This document shows, one piece after another, positions 44,379 to 53,917 of a stretch of DNA of 64,000 bases (its first letter is position 1; each line of letters begins with the position of its first letter). The notes under the pieces were generated by a model that saw only the letters and a list, made by a program, of their open reading frames with translations, was not told the DNA's origin and ran no database searches. This stretch comes from Lachnospiraceae bacterium (GTDB taxonomy: Bacteria > Bacillota > Clostridia > Lachnospirales > Lachnospiraceae): positions 62,001-126,000 of the forward strand of contig JAFUNC010000002.1 of NCBI GenBank assembly GCA_017473115.1, given 5' to 3'. The position numbers were made by a program, and so were the translations under genes.

Positions 44379-45209
44379 ATGGCAATACCTGTTAAACTGG
44401 AGGTTTTTGAAGGTCCTCTTGATCTTCTCCTTCATTTGATTGAAAAGAATAAAGTAGACATTTATGATATTCCCATTGCGGAAATTACCCAGCAGTATCT
44501 GGAATATATTAATCAGATGCATACGGATGATATGAATGTAATGAGTGAATTTCTTGTGATGGCGGCTACACTTTTGGATATTAAGTGTAAAATGCTTCTT
44601 CCGCCCGAAGTGAATGAAGACGGTGAGGAAGAAGATCCCAGAGCGGAACTGGTCCAGAAATTGTTGGAATATAAGATGTACAAATATATGTCCTATGAAC
44701 TGAAAGATATGCAGATGGGAGCAGAGAAATATCTGTACAAGAAACCGACCATTCCCAAGGAAGTTCTGGAATATCAGGCACCAATTGATTATGAAGAACT
44801 GGTGGGAGATTCCACCTTACAACTTTTAAATGAATTATTCCAAAGTATTATGAAACGTCAGGAAGATAAAATTGACCCTGTGCGCAGTACTTTTGGTAAA
44901 ATCCAAAAAGAAGAAATTGATCTGGAAAAGAAACAGTCTTATATTTTTGACTACATTGAGAAGAATCGTAAATGCAGTTTCAGACAGTTGCTGGAGAAAC
45001 AGAAGAGCAAGATGGAAGTGATTGTGACATTCCTTATTGTTCTGGAGTTGATTAAAGTCGGTAGTGTGGATGTGGAACAGGATGATACGTTCGGCGAAAT
45101 CAATATTACATATAAGGCCCCGTTCAGTGGTGTGATTGATTTATCGGAAACAAAGAAAGAAGAAAAAGAGGACCCGTTGGCAGGTGTTTTGCCGGCATCG
45201 GATACCTGA
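44379..45209 (+). CDS. scpA: Segregation and condensation protein A
   Basis: A 276-residue kleisin subunit of the SMC-ScpAB condensin. The N-terminus VKLEVFEGPLDLLLHLIEKNKVDIYDIPIAEIT is diagnostic, as is the acidic middle (EDGEEEDPRAELVQKLLEYK). It bridges SMC heads and binds ScpB, the next gene. Confidence 0.95.
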   Translation: MAIPVKLEVFEGPLDLLLHLIEKNKVDIYDIPIAEITQQYLEYINQMHTDDMNVMSEFLVMAATLLDIKCKMLLPPEVNEDGEEEDPRAELVQKLLEYKMYKYMSYELKDMQMGAEKYLYKKPTIPKEVLEYQAPIDYEELVGDSTLQLLNELFQSIMKRQEDKIDPVRSTFGKIQKEEIDLEKKQSYIFDYIEKNRKCSFRQLLEKQKSKMEVIVTFLIVLELIKVGSVDVEQDDTFGEINITYKAPFSGVIDLSETKKEEKEDPLAGVLPASDT

Positions 45210-45224
45210 TTGAGGTGATGAAAA

Positions 45225-45794
45225 GTGGAACGAGAAAGAGCGCAGGCGGTAATCGAGGCGGTTTTGTTTGCTATGGGAGATTCCGTAAGTATTTCGGATT
45301 TGGCAATTGCCGTGGATGAGAATGAGAAATTTGTAAAAGAAATATTGGAAGAGATGAAGGTCTTTTATGCGGAAAGCAATCGCGGTATTCAAATTGTGGA
45401 ACTTGAGGACGCTGTCCAGTTACGCACAAAGGATGAGTTTTATGATGAGTTGATTAAGGTTGCGTCAGCACCGAAAAAACAGACGCTGACAGATGCTTTG
45501 TTGGAGGTTTTATCCATTATTGCATACAAGCAGCCCGTAACGCGTTTGGATGTGGAGAAAATCCGTGGTGTAAACAGCGATCATGGTATCAGCCGCTTGG
45601 TAGAGTTGGGCTTTGTAAAAGAGTTAGGACGCCTGGATGCACCGGGAAGACCGCTTTTGTTTGGAACTACAGAGCAGTTTTTACGTAGTTTTGGCGTGAA
45701 ATCCATCGATGATTTGCCGGAGATGAGCAGAGATTTGTTGGAAGATTTCAAAGTACAGGCAGAACAGGAAATTCAATTAAAACTGGATATTTAA
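45225..45794 (+). CDS. scpB: Segregation and condensation protein B
   Basis: A 189-residue condensin accessory subunit with two winged-helix domains; ALLEVLSIIAYKQPVTRLDVEKIRGV and GRLDAPGRPLLFGTTEQFL are typical. It starts with GTG, supported by GAGGTGATG upstream, 15 bp after scpA. A terminator follows. Confidence 0.95.
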   Translation: MERERAQAVIEAVLFAMGDSVSISDLAIAVDENEKFVKEILEEMKVFYAESNRGIQIVELEDAVQLRTKDEFYDELIKVASAPKKQTLTDALLEVLSIIAYKQPVTRLDVEKIRGVNSDHGISRLVELGFVKELGRLDAPGRPLLFGTTEQFLRSFGVKSIDDLPEMSRDLLEDFKVQAEQEIQLKLDI

Positions 45795-45802
45795 AAATGG
45801 TT

Positions 45803-45851
45803 AAGAATCTCAGAAGTGTTTGAATACTTTTTTTCTGGGGTTCTTTTTGTT
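45803..45851 (+). terminator. Terminator after scpB
   Basis: Arms AAGAATCTCAGAA and TTCTGGGGTTCTT (13 bp with two G-U pairs) enclose a loop that can itself pair, followed by TTTTTGTTT. Confidence 0.75.
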
Positions 45852-45945
45852 TACGGTAAATTTAGGGGAGTAAGGAGAAAATAATCGGTGATTTTATACC
45901 ATTGAATATCATATAGTGATAATAAGTGTAAAACAGGTGAATAAG

Positions 45946-47106
45946 ATGAGAAAAATGATAAGAAAAGGTCTGCTTCTTTTTTGTGTATTGCTGCTGTGGT
46001 TGAATGCGTCAATTACGGTATCTGCCGAAGAGGCAGACCTTAAATTGTATGCCCGTTCGGCACTTTTGATGGATGCCGAATCCGGGCGGGTATTATATGA
46101 GGAAAACGGATACGAAGTGATGCCCATGGCAAGTACCACCAAAATAATGACATGCATTTTAGCCTTGGAATCCGGAAAAGCCGATGAATATGTAACCGTA
46201 TCCCGGAAAGCACAGGGACAGCCCAAAGTGAGACTGGGAATCAAAGAAGGTGAATCCTATAATTTAAAAGATTTGCTATACTCTCTGATGTTGGAATCTC
46301 ACAATGATGTTGCGGTAGCAATTGCGGAATATCTTGGTGGCAGTGTGGATGGTTTTGCGGATATGATGAATGCCAAGGCTGCGGAATTAGGATGTGAAAA
46401 TACTTTTTTTGTTACGCCCAACGGACTGGATGCATCGAGAGCCGGAAAACAACATGGAAGTACGGCCTATGATATGGCATTGATTACTGCGTACGCTCTG
46501 GATAATAAAGATTTTTGCGAAATTATTGCTACGGGAAGTTATTCTTTTATGGAGAAAGCGGGACAGAAACAGTATACGGTTTATAATAAAGATGCATTTT
46601 TGAATATGTATGAAGGGGCAATAGGAGTAAAAACCGGTTTCACAAACGGTGCAGGGTATTGTTTTGTGGGAGCGGTGAAGCAGGGAGAAGCAACTTTTAT
46701 TTCCGTGGTATTGGCAAGCGGATGGCCGCCTAATAAAAGTTGGAAGTGGGCGGATACAAAGACTTTAATGAACTACGGTACGCAGAATTATTTTTATCAA
46801 TCTTATATCGGTGAAGGAACTTATGGACCGCTGGAGGTTGAGGACGGAGTTGTACCGGAAGCATACCTTACGTTGGAAAGGGAGGAAGTTGGTATGCTGC
46901 TACGGGAGGATGAAGAAATTGTTACCGAATATGAATTGGTTGATAAACTGACGGCTCCGGTGGAAGAAGGACAGATTGTGGGATATGAAAGATATGTTCT
47001 GAATGGTGAAGTTTTGGCGGAATTTCCCATACGAACATTGGAAAAAACAGATAAAATCACGCCTTGGTATTGTTTTGGTAAAATTGTTGAAAAATTTTTG
47101 ATTTAA
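45946..47106 (+). CDS. Secreted D-alanyl-D-alanine carboxypeptidase (second copy)
   Basis: A 386-residue DacF/PBP5-type enzyme with signal peptide (about 1-28, ending near ITVSAEE), catalytic STTK at 63-66, SHN (LESHNDVAVAI) and KTG at 229-231, a PBP5_C domain and a C-terminal amphipathic helix. SHN replaces the more common SGN/SAN of relatives, still the SxN motif. ATG 45946 has AGGTG six bases upstream and starts the signal peptide; the GTG at 45916 is less likely. The scpAB-dacF order is common in Clostridia. It is paralogous to the gene at 42130. Confidence 0.88.
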   Translation: MRKMIRKGLLLFCVLLLWLNASITVSAEEADLKLYARSALLMDAESGRVLYEENGYEVMPMASTTKIMTCILALESGKADEYVTVSRKAQGQPKVRLGIKEGESYNLKDLLYSLMLESHNDVAVAIAEYLGGSVDGFADMMNAKAAELGCENTFFVTPNGLDASRAGKQHGSTAYDMALITAYALDNKDFCEIIATGSYSFMEKAGQKQYTVYNKDAFLNMYEGAIGVKTGFTNGAGYCFVGAVKQGEATFISVVLASGWPPNKSWKWADTKTLMNYGTQNYFYQSYIGEGTYGPLEVEDGVVPEAYLTLEREEVGMLLREDEEIVTEYELVDKLTAPVEEGQIVGYERYVLNGEVLAEFPIRTLEKTDKITPWYCFGKIVEKFLI

Positions 47107-47138
47107 AACGAAAAAAATGTCAAAATATGCTAGAAGAA

Positions 47139-47167
47139 TTGACAGACTTATGTTATACTTTTAGAGT
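47139..47167 (+). promoter_or_regulatory. Candidate promoter for the sodium pump operon
   Basis: A perfect TTGACA at 47139-47144 is followed after 17 bp by TAGAGT (four of six); a better TATACT at 47154 with a TG extension lies too close to that -35. The exact -10 is thus unclear. A palindromic GCGCAAA/TTTGTGC sits at 47201-47217, a possible operator downstream of the start site. Confidence 0.4.
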
Positions 47168-47295
47168 GTGTGGGTTTTTTGTAGTAATAAAGTGAAAAGC
47201 GCGCAAATTGTTTGTGCAAACTGACATTTTACGAAAGAAGAAACCGCCGTGAATAGTATAATTTTTATTAAAAATCATAAATGGAGGTCAACAAA

Positions 47296-48732
47296 ATGAG
47301 TACTACTTCAACAAGTGAAGCGAGACAGAGAATTAATGCTTTGCTCGACGAAAACAGTTTCGTTGAAATAGGGGCACTTGTAAGTGCAAGAGCTACTGAT
47401 TTCAATCTGAAGCAGCTGGATACTCCTTCTGACGGTGTTATTACCGGCTACGGAGTAATCAACGACAATCTTGTGTATGTTTACAGCCAGGATGCATCCG
47501 TAATCAACGGTACCATTGGTGAAATGCATGCCAAGAAAATTGTAAATCTTTATGATTTGGCTATGAAGATGGGTGCGCCTGTAATCGGTCTCATCGATTC
47601 AGCCGGCTTAAGATTACAGGAGGCTACTGACGCGCTGAATGCATTCGGTGAAATTTATTTAAAGCAGTCTATGGCAAGCGGTGTGATTCCTCAGATTACT
47701 GCAATTTTTGGAACCTGCGGAGGCGGACTTGCAGTGATTCCTTCTTTAACCGACTTTACTTTTATGGAAGAAAAGAAGGCAAAATTATTTGTGAACTCAC
47801 CTAATGCATTGGATGGTAATGAAATCGGAAAATGTGACACATCTTCTGCACAGTTCCAGTCAGAAGAAAGCGGTTTGGTTGATTTTGTGGGCTCTGAAAA
47901 TGAAATTATGGGACAGATTCGTCAGTTGGTATCCCTTCTTCCTGGAAATAACGAAGAGGAAGCAGAGTTTACGGAATGCGCGGATGATTTGAACCGCTTA
48001 TGTTCTCAGGTAGAAGCAGGAGCCGGCGATACAGTAATTGCATTAAGTGATATTGCAGATGACGGAATGTTCGTTGAAGTTAAAGCAAACTATGGCAAGG
48101 ATATGGTTGTTGGTTTAATGAAATTAAACGGAATGACCATAGGTGCTGTTGCAAACAGAAGTGAAATTTACGGGGAAGACGGTAAAGTTGCAGAGAAGTT
48201 AGGTGAAGAACTCTCTGTTCGCGGATGCGAAAAGGCAGCAGAATTTATTAATTTCTGTGATGCATTCTCAATTCCCGTACTTTCTCTTACCAATGTTAAG
48301 GGATTTAAGGCGACAAAGTGTGCCGAAAAGGGTATGGCCAAAGCCGTTGCAAAACTTACTTATGCATTTGCAAATGCAACCGTTCCCAAGGTAAATGTAA
48401 TTACCAAGAAGGCTTACGGTAGTGCATATGTTGCAATGAACTCCAAGGCAATCGGTGCAGATGTGACTTTTGCATGGGACAAGGCAGAAATCGGCACCAT
48501 GGATGCAAAACTTGCAGCAAAGATTATGTACGATGGTGAAGGCGCTGATGTTTTAGATGAAAAGGCAAAAGAATATGCTGCATTGCAGAACAGTGCATTG
48601 AGTGCTGCAAAGAGAGGTTATGTAGATTATATTATTTCTGCTGCTGAAACAAGAAAGTATGTTATCGGTGCGTTTGAAATGCTTTACAGCAAGAGAGAAG
48701 ACCGTCCTGCAAAGAAGCATGGCACAGTATAA
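47296..48732 (+). CDS. 12S-type acyl-CoA carboxyltransferase subunit (MmdA-like)
   Basis: A 478-residue carboxyltransferase of the methylmalonyl-CoA decarboxylase alpha/propionyl-CoA carboxylase beta type with two crotonase-like halves. Landmarks are DGVITGYG, IGLIDSAGLRLQEA, the oxyanion-forming GTCGGGLAVIPSL in the N-half and TKKAYGSAYVAMNSK in the C-half. It would transfer a carboxyl group between an acyl-CoA and biotin. ATG 47296 has GGAGG eight bases upstream. It heads an operon with a gamma-like subunit, biotin carrier, beta-type Na+ pump and a 5S-type carboxyltransferase. The acyl-CoA substrate cannot be fixed by sequence. Confidence 0.85.
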   Translation: MSTTSTSEARQRINALLDENSFVEIGALVSARATDFNLKQLDTPSDGVITGYGVINDNLVYVYSQDASVINGTIGEMHAKKIVNLYDLAMKMGAPVIGLIDSAGLRLQEATDALNAFGEIYLKQSMASGVIPQITAIFGTCGGGLAVIPSLTDFTFMEEKKAKLFVNSPNALDGNEIGKCDTSSAQFQSEESGLVDFVGSENEIMGQIRQLVSLLPGNNEEEAEFTECADDLNRLCSQVEAGAGDTVIALSDIADDGMFVEVKANYGKDMVVGLMKLNGMTIGAVANRSEIYGEDGKVAEKLGEELSVRGCEKAAEFINFCDAFSIPVLSLTNVKGFKATKCAEKGMAKAVAKLTYAFANATVPKVNVITKKAYGSAYVAMNSKAIGADVTFAWDKAEIGTMDAKLAAKIMYDGEGADVLDEKAKEYAALQNSALSAAKRGYVDYIISAAETRKYVIGAFEMLYSKREDRPAKKHGTV

Positions 48733-48753
48733 TTCGGAAAGGATAACACAACT

Positions 48754-49626
48754 ATGAAAAAAATAATTACTTTGATTTGTTGTGTGCTTTTCTCCATGCT
48801 GCTTTTGACCGGTTGTGCAAGTCAGGAAGTAAATTTGGATGAGACCCAAATTCAGCAGGTTGAGGGGAATGTGAAATCATTAATCAGCCTGATTGTAGTG
48901 GAACTTCCTACAGATGCTTCTGCTGAAGGTGATTGGACAGCCAATGCCGCTTACAGTGAAGCGGATCGTGAAGTGCAGTTGAACCTGTCAAAAGATATAT
49001 GGGAAGAATTGCAGACAAAATGGAAAAAAGAAAACAACTTAAAGATTGAATCCCAGGATACATATGAGAAAGCGATTGCGTCTTATCTTTCTTCGGAAGA
49101 AGAGAACGGTACGCCTACCGGTTTGGTAGATGGTTATGTATATGCTTCCGCAGAGGATGGTTTCACCGTAACTGCTACTTTGGTAACAGAAGTAAGAAAC
49201 GTTGAAATGGTTGTTTTATATGATGAAGATATGTATATTACCAATGTGGCATTTAATCCTGTTTACACCGTAGGTGAAAATATGGAAAGAGCAGCATTAA
49301 ATACGCTCCTTGGTATGGGAACCGTATTTGCAGTTTTAATTCTGATTATGTTTATTATTCAGAGTTTTACCTTGATTTCAAAAATCGAGAAGGCTTCTGC
49401 TAATAAAAAAGAAAAGAAGACTGCAAAGAAAACAGGAGATGCAGTAGATAATACCATTGCACAGATTATTGAAAAAGAAGAGACGGAACTCGCTGATGAT
49501 TTGGAATTGGTAGCTGTAATCAGTGCCGCAATTGCCGCGTACGAAGGAAGTACTTCAACAGACGGATTTGTGGTTAGAAGCATTAAGAAGTCAAATAAAA
49601 GAAGCTGGAAAAGCACGCTTAATTAG
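48754..49626 (+). CDS. OadG-related subunit with N-terminal lipoprotein-like domain
   Basis: A 290-residue protein. It opens with a lipoprotein signal (LLLTGC, lipidated Cys at about 21) and an extracytoplasmic domain of ~150 residues, then a transmembrane segment (about 187-207) and a cytosolic charged tail ending in ELVAVISAAIAAYEG and WKSTLN, typical of OadG/MmdD gamma subunits that tether the decarboxylase to its membrane pump. Ordinary OadG proteins are ~80-120 residues without the exterior domain. It lies between the carboxyltransferase and biotin carrier genes. Confidence 0.78.
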   Translation: MKKIITLICCVLFSMLLLTGCASQEVNLDETQIQQVEGNVKSLISLIVVELPTDASAEGDWTANAAYSEADREVQLNLSKDIWEELQTKWKKENNLKIESQDTYEKAIASYLSSEEENGTPTGLVDGYVYASAEDGFTVTATLVTEVRNVEMVVLYDEDMYITNVAFNPVYTVGENMERAALNTLLGMGTVFAVLILIMFIIQSFTLISKIEKASANKKEKKTAKKTGDAVDNTIAQIIEKEETELADDLELVAVISAAIAAYEGSTSTDGFVVRSIKKSNKRSWKSTLN

Positions 49627-49638
49627 GAGGATAAAGAA

Positions 49639-50013
49639 ATGAAAAATTATACAATTACCGTTAATGGAAACGTATATGACGTTGTTGTAGAAGAAGGTGC
49701 AGGCAGTGGTGTGGCTCCCGTTGCGGCTCCCGTAGTAAAGAAGGCAGCTCCCGTAGTTGCAGCAGCTCCCGCAGCGGCTCCTGCGGCAGGCGGAACAGGC
49801 AGCATTAAGGTAGAAGCAGGTGCTGCCGGTAAAATCTTTAAGATTGAAGCAAAAGTCGGACAGGCAGTGAAGAAGGGTGACGCAGTTATCATTCTTGAAG
49901 CTATGAAAATGGAAATCCCTGTTGTTGCTCCCGAAGACGGTACAGTAGCAAGTATTGATGTTGCTGTTGGTGATGCTGTTGAAGCTGGTGCAGTTCTTGC
50001 AACATTGAACTAA
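49639..50013 (+). CDS. Biotin carboxyl carrier protein of decarboxylase complex
   Basis: A 124-residue biotinyl domain protein with an Ala/Pro/Val-rich hinge (about 22-52) and a lipoyl-like fold with the biotinylation motif EAMKM, Lys90. It carries carboxybiotin between the carboxyltransferases and the membrane beta subunit. AGGAGG precedes the ATG. Equivalent to the 1.3S subunit or MmdC. Confidence 0.93.
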   Translation: MKNYTITVNGNVYDVVVEEGAGSGVAPVAAPVVKKAAPVVAAAPAAAPAAGGTGSIKVEAGAAGKIFKIEAKVGQAVKKGDAVIILEAMKMEIPVVAPEDGTVASIDVAVGDAVEAGAVLATLN

Positions 50014-50054
50014 TCACTTATCGTGGATTTAAATTAACAGGAGGTTTCTAAAAG

Positions 50055-51221
50055 ATGGATTATATTATTAATACGCTGGGTAATCTGATTCAACAGACAG
50101 CTTTCTTTAATCTGACGATTGGAAACTATATTATGATCGCGGTTGCATGTGTATTTTTATATCTTGCAATTAAGAAGGAATACGAACCGTTGCTGTTGCT
50201 TCCCATTGCATTCGGTATGTTGCTGGTTAATATCTACCCTGATATTATGGCACCTGTTGGAGAGAATGGAGAAGCCGGCGGATTACTCTATTATTTTTAC
50301 TTGTTGGATGAATGGGCAATTATGCCTTCCCTGATTTTTATGGGTGTAGGTGCTATGACTGACTTCGGTCCCCTGATTGCCAATCCTAAGAGTTTCTTAC
50401 TTGGTGCAGCGGCACAGTTTGGTATTTTCGCTGCATACTTCGGAGCATTGTTATTTAACGAGACAGGTTGGGTAGACTTTAATGATAAGGCTGCTGCAGC
50501 AATTTCAATTATCGGTGGTGCAGACGGACCGACCTCTATTTTCCTTGCCGGTAAACTCGGACAGACTGCATTACTCGGACCTATTGCGGTTGCGGCATAT
50601 TCTTATATGTCATTGGTACCCATTATCCAGCCGCCTATTATGAAACTTTTGACAACAAAGAAGGAAAGAGCAATCAAGATGGAACAGCTTCGTCCTGTAT
50701 CCAAATTGGAGAAGATTTTGTTCCCTATCGTTGTTACAATCGTTGTATGTTTGATTCTTCCTACAACAGCACCTTTGGTTGGTATGTTGATGTTAGGTAA
50801 CTTATTCCGTGAATCAGGCGTAGTCAGACAGTTGACAGAAACAGCATCCAATGCATTGATGTACATCGTAGTAATTTTACTTGGTACATCCGTTGGTGCA
50901 ACTACAAGTGCGGAAGCATTCCTTAAGATGGATACTATTTGTATCGTAATTTTAGGTTTGATTGCGTTTGCATTCGGTACTGCGGCAGGTGTTGTATTCG
51001 GTAAGATTATGTGTTGGGCAACCAAGGGTAAGGTAAATCCCCTTATCGGTTCAGCAGGTGTATCTGCGGTTCCTATGGCGGCCCGTGTATCCCAGAAAGT
51101 TGGTGCAGAAGAAGATCCTACAAACTTCTTATTGATGCATGCTATGGGACCTAACGTTGCAGGTGTTATCGGTACTGCGGTTGCAGCCGGTACATTTATG
51201 GCAATCTTTGGGGTATTCTGA
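50055..51221 (+). CDS. oadB: Sodium-translocating decarboxylase beta subunit
   Basis: A 388-residue membrane protein of the OadB/MmdB/GcdB family with about eleven hydrophobic segments, which decarboxylates carboxybiotin and pumps Na+ outward. Diagnostic segments are [30 protein letters not shown] (contains the Na+-binding Asp and Gly-rich region), and [20 protein letters not shown] near the end with [12 protein letters not shown]. Slightly shorter than some family members but complete. Confidence 0.95.
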   Translation: MDYIINTLGNLIQQTAFFNLTIGNYIMIAVACVFLYLAIKKEYEPLLLLPIAFGMLLVNIYPDIMAPVGENGEAGGLLYYFYLLDEWAIMPSLIFMGVGAMTDFGPLIANPKSFLLGAAAQFGIFAAYFGALLFNETGWVDFNDKAAAAISIIGGADGPTSIFLAGKLGQTALLGPIAVAAYSYMSLVPIIQPPIMKLLTTKKERAIKMEQLRPVSKLEKILFPIVVTIVVCLILPTTAPLVGMLMLGNLFRESGVVRQLTETASNALMYIVVILLGTSVGATTSAEAFLKMDTICIVILGLIAFAFGTAAGVVFGKIMCWATKGKVNPLIGSAGVSAVPMAARVSQKVGAEEDPTNFLLMHAMGPNVAGVIGTAVAAGTFMAIFGVF

Positions 51222-51268
51222 TTTGATTCAGAGGCAAAATGTTTTATATAAAATTGGAGGAAAATATA

Positions 51269-52708
51269 ATGGATAACGCTGAAAATAAAGTGGTGAAAAA
51301 ACCCATTGGAATTACAGAAACCGTTCTGCGTGATGCACATCAATCTTTGCTTGCAACCAGAATGCCGACTGAATTCATGTTACCCATCGTTGATAAGATG
51401 GACAAAGTTGGATACCATTCCGTAGAATGCTGGGGTGGTGCAACATTCGATGCTTCTCTCAGATTCTTAAAGGAAGATCCCTGGGAGAGACTTCGTAAAT
51501 TAAGAGACGGATTTAAGAATACAAAACTTCAGATGCTTTTTAGAGGTCAGAATATCTTGGGTTACCGTCACTATGCCGATGATGTGGTAGATCAGTTTGT
51601 ACAGAAGTCTATCTCTAACGGTATTGATATCATCAGAATTTTTGACTGCTTGAATGACTTAAGAAACCTTCAGGCAGCCGTAGATGCTACAAATAAAGCA
51701 AAACAGCAGGAAGGCCGCGGTCATGCGCAGATTGCCCTTTCTTATACATTAGGTGATGCATATACATTGGATTACTGGACCAAGATGGCAAAAGACATCG
51801 AAAACATGGGTGCAGATTCTATTTGTATTAAGGATATGGCTGGTCTTCTCGTTCCTTACAAGGCAGAAGAACTTGTTAAGGCAATGAAGAGTGCTACAAA
51901 ACTTCCCATCCAATTACATACACACTATACCTCAGGTGTTGGTAGTATGACATACTTAAAGGCTGTAGAAGCCGGTGTGGATGTAATTGACTGTGCAATG
52001 TCACCTCTTGCTTTGGGTACATCACAGCCTGCTACAGAAGTTATGGTTGAAACCTTCAAGGGAACTCCTTTTGATACAGGTTACGATCAGAACCTTCTTG
52101 CAGAAATCGCTGATTACTTCAGACCTTACAGAGATGAGTGTCTTGCAAACGGACTCTTAAATCCTAAGGTTATGGGTGTTGATATTAAGACATTGTTATA
52201 TCAGGTACCCGGCGGTATGCTTTCTAACATGGTTAGCCAGTTAAAAGAGCAGAATGCTGAAGACAAGTACTATGATGTATTAAAGGAAATTCCTGAAGTT
52301 CGTAAGGATTTAGGTGAGCCTCCTTTGGTTACACCTTCTTCACAGATCGTTGGTACACAGGCTGTATTCAATGTACTTATGGGTGAAAGATATAAGATGG
52401 CTACCAAGGAAACCAAGGCTGTTCTTCGCGGTGAATACGGTCAGACCGTTAAGCCTTTCAATAAAGAAGTTCAGGATAAGGTTATCCCCGGTGAAGAAAT
52501 TATCACCTGCCGTCCCGCAGATTTGCTTCCTAACGAGTTAGATAAGATTGAAGCAGAGATGAAGGAATGGAAGCAGCAGGATGAAGACGTATTGTCATAC
52601 GCCTTATTCCCTCAGGTTGCTGTTGACTTCTTTAAGTATCGTCTTGCACAGCAGGAAAAAGTTGATCTTGCTCAGGCTGACACCAAGAATGGTGCATACC
52701 CTGTATAA
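51269..52708 (+). CDS. 5S-type oxaloacetate/pyruvate carboxyltransferase (OadA-like)
   Basis: A 479-residue carboxyltransferase of the OadA/pyruvate carboxylase B/transcarboxylase 5S type. The TIM-barrel landmarks are ETVLRDAHQSLLATRM, ECWGGATFDASLRFL, IRIFDCLNDLRN, ICIKDMAGLL (biotin/Lys site) and LHTHYTSGVGSM (metal His pair). It lacks a C-terminal biotinyl domain, so the separate carrier at 49639 must serve it. GGAGG precedes ATG 51269. With the 12S-type gene in the same operon it could form a transcarboxylase-like assembly coupled to a Na+ pump. Confidence 0.92.
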   Translation: MDNAENKVVKKPIGITETVLRDAHQSLLATRMPTEFMLPIVDKMDKVGYHSVECWGGATFDASLRFLKEDPWERLRKLRDGFKNTKLQMLFRGQNILGYRHYADDVVDQFVQKSISNGIDIIRIFDCLNDLRNLQAAVDATNKAKQQEGRGHAQIALSYTLGDAYTLDYWTKMAKDIENMGADSICIKDMAGLLVPYKAEELVKAMKSATKLPIQLHTHYTSGVGSMTYLKAVEAGVDVIDCAMSPLALGTSQPATEVMVETFKGTPFDTGYDQNLLAEIADYFRPYRDECLANGLLNPKVMGVDIKTLLYQVPGGMLSNMVSQLKEQNAEDKYYDVLKEIPEVRKDLGEPPLVTPSSQIVGTQAVFNVLMGERYKMATKETKAVLRGEYGQTVKPFNKEVQDKVIPGEEIITCRPADLLPNELDKIEAEMKEWKQQDEDVLSYALFPQVAVDFFKYRLAQQEKVDLAQADTKNGAYPV

Positions 52709-52719
52709 TTAATATGAAT

Positions 52720-52769
52720 GAAAACCCTTTTACGAAAGTAAAACTCTTTTGTAAAAGGGTTTTCTTTTG
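52720..52769 (+). terminator. Terminator of the sodium pump operon
   Basis: Perfect 14-bp arms GAAAACCCTTTTAC / GTAAAAGGGTTTTC with a 17-base loop, followed by TTTTG. The remaining 240 bp to the next gene are AT-rich with TATACT and TATAAT boxes near 52860-52877 but no clear -35. Confidence 0.88.
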
Positions 52770-53008
52770 TTTTATGTTGTAAGAAAAAGAATATAAGATT
52801 GTTATGATATTTCATAAGATTGTTTTACAGATATGCCTTTTTTATTTCGGCAAAATATGGTATACTTTATTATAATGTAAAATTGTGTGTATTGTATGCT
52901 TTGGCAGGCTGTACTGCATTGTCGAAGCAGCATTAAAATGATTCTGTTTTCTTTTGGCAGAATGCGAGAATAAAAGGAATAAGTACATCAAAAGGAGCGA
53001 TATTTATA

Positions 53009-53917
53009 ATGGAAATGAACGTGATGGACCGAGTTCTTGAAGCAAGAAATAAGAGAAGTAAAGGATATAGGGCTATTGCGGAATATATCGTGCAAAATAC
53101 CAAACAGGCTGTGTTTATGACTGCGGCAGCGATAGCGAAAGAAACCGGCGTAAGTGAGTCGACAGTTGTCCGTTTTGCGGCAGCACTGGGGTATGAAGGA
53201 TTTCCGGAATTTCATAAAGCCTTGGAAGATTGGTTGCAGGAGCAGTTGGAGAGTAATGATAGTGTGGTAAATATTGCATCCAAAACATCGGAATCGGAAC
53301 TGATTCAAAATGTGATGACTTCTGATATGAAAAAAATCAATGATACCATTGAACGTACGGACGTGACGTCTTTTCATATGGCAGTGGATATGATTTTATC
53401 GGCGAAGAATATTTATGTTATGGGACTTCGAAATAGCGAGCCTGTGGCGCATTTTCTTGCATTTTATCTGCAGATGATTCGTGGAAATGTGACACTTTTG
53501 ACTACCGGAAGTACTACGGAATTTTTTGAACAGATGATTCGGATTGGTAAGGACGATGTGTTTATCGGTATCGGTTTTCCAAGATATTCCATGCGTACTT
53601 TAAAGGCTATGGAGTTTGCCAATGACAGGAAGGCTACAGTGATTGCCATTACGGATAACGAACATTCTCCCATGAAAATGTATGCTACCTGCAATTTGTT
53701 TGCAGCAAGTGATTCCTCCACGTTTATTGATTCCATGGTTGCACCTATGAGTTTAATCAATGCATTGCTGACAGCCATATGCCTAAAGAAACCGAAAGAA
53801 ATACAAAAGCATTTAAAGTTACTGGAACAGACGTGGAATACGTATCAGGTGTATTTGAATGATGAGATAGACTTTATTGGAGACGACCCGATTATCAAAG
53901 AGGTAAAAAATGAGTAA
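53009..53917 (+). CDS. RpiR family transcriptional regulator
   Basis: A 302-residue regulator with an N-terminal HTH_6 domain (about 1-80, TAAAIAKETGVSESTVVRFAAALGYEGFPEFHKAL) and a C-terminal SIS sugar-phosphate-binding domain (about 130-260, NIYVMGLRNSEPVAHFLAFYL, then GFPRYSMRTLKAMEFA). Such proteins respond to phosphorylated sugars. AAAGGAG stands eleven bases upstream of the chosen ATG. Its end overlaps the next gene by eight bases, an odd pairing with a flavoprotein. Confidence 0.9.
   Translation: MEMNVMDRVLEARNKRSKGYRAIAEYIVQNTKQAVFMTAAAIAKETGVSESTVVRFAAALGYEGFPEFHKALEDWLQEQLESNDSVVNIASKTSESELIQNVMTSDMKKINDTIERTDVTSFHMAVDMILSAKNIYVMGLRNSEPVAHFLAFYLQMIRGNVTLLTTGSTTEFFEQMIRIGKDDVFIGIGFPRYSMRTLKAMEFANDRKATVIAITDNEHSPMKMYATCNLFAASDSSTFIDSMVAPMSLINALLTAICLKKPKEIQKHLKLLEQTWNTYQVYLNDEIDFIGDDPIIKEVKNE

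Noticed and set aside
50603-51343. 246-residue minus-strand frame opposite oadB
   Set aside because: Lies wholly against a well-conserved sodium pump gene and shows no family motif; a shadow frame.
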